Source of the DNA: Amycolatopsis alba DSM 44262
Lineage (GTDB): Bacteria > Actinomycetota > Actinomycetes > Mycobacteriales > Pseudonocardiaceae
NCBI RefSeq assembly: GCF_000384215.1
Contig: NZ_KB913032.1
Location: 8,641,605-8,705,604, forward strand
Direction of reading: 5' to 3'
Length of the DNA: 64,000 nt
Notes under the pieces: generated by a model
The model's database searches: none
What the model was told of the DNA's origin: nothing
What the model saw: only the letters and a program-made list of their open reading frames with translations
Translations under genes and position numbers: made by a program
Shown: one piece after another, positions 60,984-64,000 of the stretch
Numbering within the stretch: the stretch's first letter is position 1
How the letters are laid out: each line of letters begins with the position of its first letter

Positions 60984-62678
60984 TCATTCCTTCGGTCGGC
61001 CCGAATGCCCTTCGGCGCGCAGCCGGGGAACCATGTGCGGATAGTGGAGTTCGAACGCCGGACGTTCGGATCTGACCCTCGGCAGGTCGTGGAAGTTGTG
61101 CCGGGGAGGCGGACAGGTGGTGGCCCATTCCAGGGAGTTCCCGTGTCCCCACGGGTCGTCGACTTCGACGACTTCCCCGAACCGGTAGCTGCGGACGACG
61201 TTCCAGAGGAACGGCAGCACCGACACGCCCAGCAGGAACGCGCCGATCGTGGAAATCGTGTTGAGCGTGGTGAATCCGTCCGAAGTGAGATAGTCGGCGT
61301 AGCGGCGCGGCATGCCTTCGTTGCCGAGCCAGTGCTGGACGAGGAACGTCGTGTGGAAGCCGATGAACGTGGTCCAGAAATGCCATTTCGCGAGCCGCTC
61401 GTCGAGCATCCGGCCGGTCATCTTGGGGAACCAGAAGTAGATCCCGGCGAAGGTGGCGAACACGATGGTGCCGAACAGCACGTAATGGAAGTGCGCGACC
61501 ACGAAATAGCTGTCGTGCACGTGGAAGTCCAGCGGCGGCGAGGCGAGGATGATCCCGGTCAGCCCGCCGAGCAGGAACGTCACCATGAACCCGACCGACC
61601 ACAGCATCGGCGACTCGAAGGTCAGTTGCCCTTTCCACATCGTGCCGATCCAGTTGAAGAACTTGATCCCGGTCGGCACCGCGATGAGGAAGGTCATGAT
61701 CGAGAAGAACGGCAGCAGTACCGCGCCGGTGGCGAACATGTGGTGCGCCCACACCGCGATCGACAGCGCGGTGATCGAGATCGTCGCGAACACCATGGTC
61801 TTGTAGCCGAACAACGGCTTCCGGCTGAACACCGGGACGATCTCGGTCACGATGCCGAAATACGGCAGCGCGACGATGTAGACCTCGGGATGGCCGAAGA
61901 ACCAGAACAGGTGCTGCCACAGGATCACCCCGCCGTTGGCCGGGTCGTAAACGTGCGCGCCGAGCCGTCTGTCGGCTTCCAGCGCGAACAGCGCGGCGGT
62001 GAGGATCGGGAACGCGATCAAGATCAGGATCGTGGTGAAAAGGATGTTCCAGGTGAACAGTGGCAGCCGGAACATGGTCATCCCCGGCCCGCGCAGGCAG
62101 AGGATCGTCGTGATCATGTTGACCGCGCCGAGGATCGTGCCCAGCCCGGACACGATCAGGCCCATGATCCACAGATCGGCGCCGACGCCCGGCGCGTGCG
62201 CGGCTTCCGAGAGCGGCGTGTAGGCCGTCCAGCCGAAGTCGGGTGCGCCGCCCGGCGTGACGAACGACGTCAGCGTCATCGTGCCGCCGAAAAGGTACAG
62301 CCAGTAGGAAAACGCGTTCAGGCGCGGGAACGCGACGTCGGGTGATCCGATCTGCAGCGGGAGGATGTAGTTGGCGAAGGCGAACAGATTCGGTGTCGCG
62401 TACAGCAGCAGCATGATCGTGCCGTGCATGGTGAACAGCTGGTTGTACTGCTCCTGCGAGAGGAACTGCAGTCCCGGCCTGCCGAGTTCGGCGCGCATGA
62501 GCAGCGCCATGAACCCGCCGGCGAGGAAGAACGCGAACGAGGTGCCGAGGTAGAGCAGGCCGATCGTCTTGTGGTCGGTGGTGCGGACGACGCTGAGGAA
62601 CACGGAGCCTTTGGGGGCGCGAGGCCGCCCGCCGAAGCGGATGGCCTCCCGTCGGGGCGATGTCTTCACTGTGGTCAC
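60984..62678 (-). CDS. ctaD: Cytochrome c oxidase subunit I (aa3 type)
   Basis: A 564-residue heme-copper oxidase core with 12 membrane helices. Ligands are visible: the heme a His in [11 protein letters not shown], the CuB His-Tyr pair in [17 protein letters not shown], the CuB His pair in AHHMFATG, and the His residues of [10 protein letters not shown]. It starts at GTG 62678 ([17 protein letters not shown]) with GGGAG five bases upstream. Other oxidase genes (ctaC, ctaE) are not adjacent, as is usual in actinomycetes, where ctaD often stands apart. Confidence 0.96.
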   Translation of the reverse strand: MTTVKTSPRREAIRFGGRPRAPKGSVFLSVVRTTDHKTIGLLYLGTSFAFFLAGGFMALLMRAELGRPGLQFLSQEQYNQLFTMHGTIMLLLYATPNLFAFANYILPLQIGSPDVAFPRLNAFSYWLYLFGGTMTLTSFVTPGGAPDFGWTAYTPLSEAAHAPGVGADLWIMGLIVSGLGTILGAVNMITTILCLRGPGMTMFRLPLFTWNILFTTILILIAFPILTAALFALEADRRLGAHVYDPANGGVILWQHLFWFFGHPEVYIVALPYFGIVTEIVPVFSRKPLFGYKTMVFATISITALSIAVWAHHMFATGAVLLPFFSIMTFLIAVPTGIKFFNWIGTMWKGQLTFESPMLWSVGFMVTFLLGGLTGIILASPPLDFHVHDSYFVVAHFHYVLFGTIVFATFAGIYFWFPKMTGRMLDERLAKWHFWTTFIGFHTTFLVQHWLGNEGMPRRYADYLTSDGFTTLNTISTIGAFLLGVSVLPFLWNVVRSYRFGEVVEVDDPWGHGNSLEWATTCPPPRHNFHDLPRVRSERPAFELHYPHMVPRLRAEGHSGRPKE

Positions 62679-62758
62679 GGCGACTCCCAGCACGAGGACA
62701 CACCTTCTGAAAGCTGGTACCCCTCCAGGAGAGTCCCTACACGCGGGCTTTTCAAGGG

Positions 62759-63901
62759 CTAGGAGAGTAGAGCCTCCAGGTGATCCGCCGCCGTCGCGGC
62801 CCCGCCCGCCTCCCGGAACGAGGCGCCCACCTTTTCGGCGGCCGAGCGGTACGCCGGATCGTCCAGCACCCTGGTCACGGCGGCCGCGATCCGGTCGGGT
62901 TTCACACGGCCGAACCGCAGCCGGACCCCGGCGCCCGCGTGGACGACCTGCCCGGCGACGATCGGCTGGTCGTCCCGGATCGGCGCGACCACGAGCGGCA
63001 CACCGTGCCACAGGCTTTCGCAGACGGTGTTGTGCCCGCCGTGGCAGACGACGGCGTCCACCCGCGCCAGCAACGCCATCTGGGGCACGCGCGGCACCAC
63101 GAGCACCGTGTCCCCCACGCACCCCACGGCACCGCCGGGATCGGCGATGACGGTCCGGATCCCGGCGACCCGTGAAAGCCCTCGTGCGGCCGCGCCGAGG
63201 AAGTCGACGGCGGCGTCGGCGTTCGCGGTCCCGAGGGTGACGAACACCGTCGGCACCGCGGGGTCGAGCCGGTCCCACGGGAAATCATCGGCGGGCACGC
63301 GCCCGCCGATCGACGGACCGACCAGCCGGACCCGCTTCGGCAGCGTGGCCGGGCCGAGCAGTTCCTTCGTGGTGAACGCGAGCACGCCGTGCGGGGACAT
63401 CCTGGGGTCGGCGGGGCCGCCGTCGATCCGCTTGCGCAAACCGTCGAGGAGGTCGTCGAGCCACGCCGCCACCTTCGGCATCCCGGCCAGGGGGTCGACG
63501 AGTTCGGCGGACGTCGTCGCGGAGGTGACCCACGGCAGGCCGAGCCCGTCGGCGACCAGCCCGCCCGCGATGGCCTGCTGGTCGGCGACCACCACCTGCG
63601 GGCGGAACCGGGCGATCGCCGCGCGGATCCCCGGCGCCATCGCCTCGGCCAGCGGGATCAGGAACTGCTCCCACAGGAACCGGAACGCCGCCGGTCCCTT
63701 GAGGCTCGCGTCGCGCTCGGGCAGTCCTCGCGGGACGGCGCACGGGAACACGTCGGCGCCGTCGCCGGCGAGCCGCCGGATGACCTGCGGCTGCCCCGCC
63801 CAGGCGATCTGGTGCCCGCGCGCGGTCAGCGCGGCGGCGACCCCCACCGCCGGGTTCACGTGCCCGGTCAGCGGCGGCGTGACGAAGAGGAATCTGCCCA
63901 C
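62759..63901 (-). CDS. MGT/UGT-type glycosyltransferase (GT1)
   Basis: A 380-residue glycosyltransferase of the macrolide type. The N-terminal acceptor half opens [30 protein letters not shown] with the general-base His in TGHVNP. The C-terminal donor half has [42 protein letters not shown], the NDP-sugar signature. The GTG start follows the stop of the upstream hydrolase directly (TAAGTG), so the two are coupled. The acceptor may be a secondary metabolite or a drug. Confidence 0.92.
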   Translation of the reverse strand: MGRFLFVTPPLTGHVNPAVGVAAALTARGHQIAWAGQPQVIRRLAGDGADVFPCAVPRGLPERDASLKGPAAFRFLWEQFLIPLAEAMAPGIRAAIARFRPQVVVADQQAIAGGLVADGLGLPWVTSATTSAELVDPLAGMPKVAAWLDDLLDGLRKRIDGGPADPRMSPHGVLAFTTKELLGPATLPKRVRLVGPSIGGRVPADDFPWDRLDPAVPTVFVTLGTANADAAVDFLGAAARGLSRVAGIRTVIADPGGAVGCVGDTVLVVPRVPQMALLARVDAVVCHGGHNTVCESLWHGVPLVVAPIRDDQPIVAGQVVHAGAGVRLRFGRVKPDRIAAAVTRVLDDPAYRSAAEKVGASFREAGGAATAADHLEALLS

Positions 63902-64000
63902 TTACGCCGCCACCTCGCACGAGTGTTCGCGGACCCAGTCCAGGATCAGCTCCGACGTCTCGTCGGTGCGTTCGACGAGCACCGAATGCCCCTGATCCGG
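63902..64000 (-). CDS. C-terminal end of an alpha/beta hydrolase, cut by window
   Basis: Only the last 32 codons are in the window: PDQGHSVLVERTDETSELIL and then DWVREHSCEVAA before TAA 63904-63902. GHSVLVERTDE is the catalytic-His strand-turn of alpha/beta hydrolases, followed by the last helix. It is immediately upstream of the glycosyltransferase. The rest lies to the right of the window. Confidence 0.6.
   Translation of the reverse strand, partial: PDQGHSVLVERTDETSELILDWVREHSCEVAA

Overview
The DNA is very GC-rich. Codons mostly end in G or C, GTG and TTG starts are common, and genes often overlap by 1-4 bases. Gene content includes an SsgA-family protein, F420-dependent enzymes with F420-dependent glucose-6-phosphate dehydrogenase, a SigB/SigF-type sigma factor, an AfsQ1/Q2-like two-component system, a DIP1984 protein and a 13E12-type HNH protein. 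Together these point to a filamentous actinomycete of the Pseudonocardiaceae, most likely Amycolatopsis. That assignment is inference from gene content; no 16S or other rRNA gene is present. The window looks chromosomal, with no prophage, insertion sequence or CRISPR array.

Layout. 1-5.6 kb: a soluble diiron propane/alkane monooxygenase operon (prmA, prmB, prmC; prmC runs off the left edge) read leftwards, with a divergent GAF/AAA+/Fis-type activator and an inverted repeat between them. 5.6-10.1 kb: a general stress block of anti-sigma factor, SigB/SigF-family sigma factor, stress and envelope genes, and several GNNT-N16/17-GGGTA promoters that such a sigma factor would read. 10-18 kb: SDR plus TetR with two matching operators, HxlR, GNAT, TetR/P450 divergent pair, an F420-type luciferase-like enzyme, a Ser/Thr kinase and an IclR regulator. 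18-24 kb: secreted amidase, Tat-exported FAD dehydrogenase, and an HxlR-SRPBCC-LLM operon. 24-30 kb: TPR protein, SsgA-like protein, a membrane XRE protein divergent from a two-gene operon for unusual membrane-anchored repeat proteins, then fgd. 31-40 kb: small unknown genes, GNAT, EamA exporter, XRE/NB-ARC/TPR regulator, P450, diguanylate cyclase, PAP2 phosphatase. 40.5-46.7 kb: two-component system with lipoprotein, peptidase-like secreted protein, a repeat-rich spacer, rnhA, dinB with a LexA box. 46.8-54.1 kb: GlxA-type regulator, secreted GH29 fucosidase, MFS exporter, two micro-ORFs encoding DNNW peptides, a second diguanylate cyclase and an HNH protein. 54.1-54.9 kb: a repeat-filled spacer. 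54.9-64 kb: a giant single-chain acyl-CoA carboxylase, a DUF151 protein, ctaD, a glycosyltransferase and the end of an alpha/beta hydrolase.

The most unusual items are the tiny DNNW peptide genes at 51.25-51.36 kb, each with a near-ideal ribosome binding site; the paired membrane proteins at 27.2-29.6 kb with four QEQLDRQD repeats; two paralogous 63-66-residue proteins sharing an upstream GGGTATC and palindrome; dispersed hairpin families; and a P450 that lacks the usual I-helix acid-threonine pair. All function statements come from reading motifs by eye; no database search was run.
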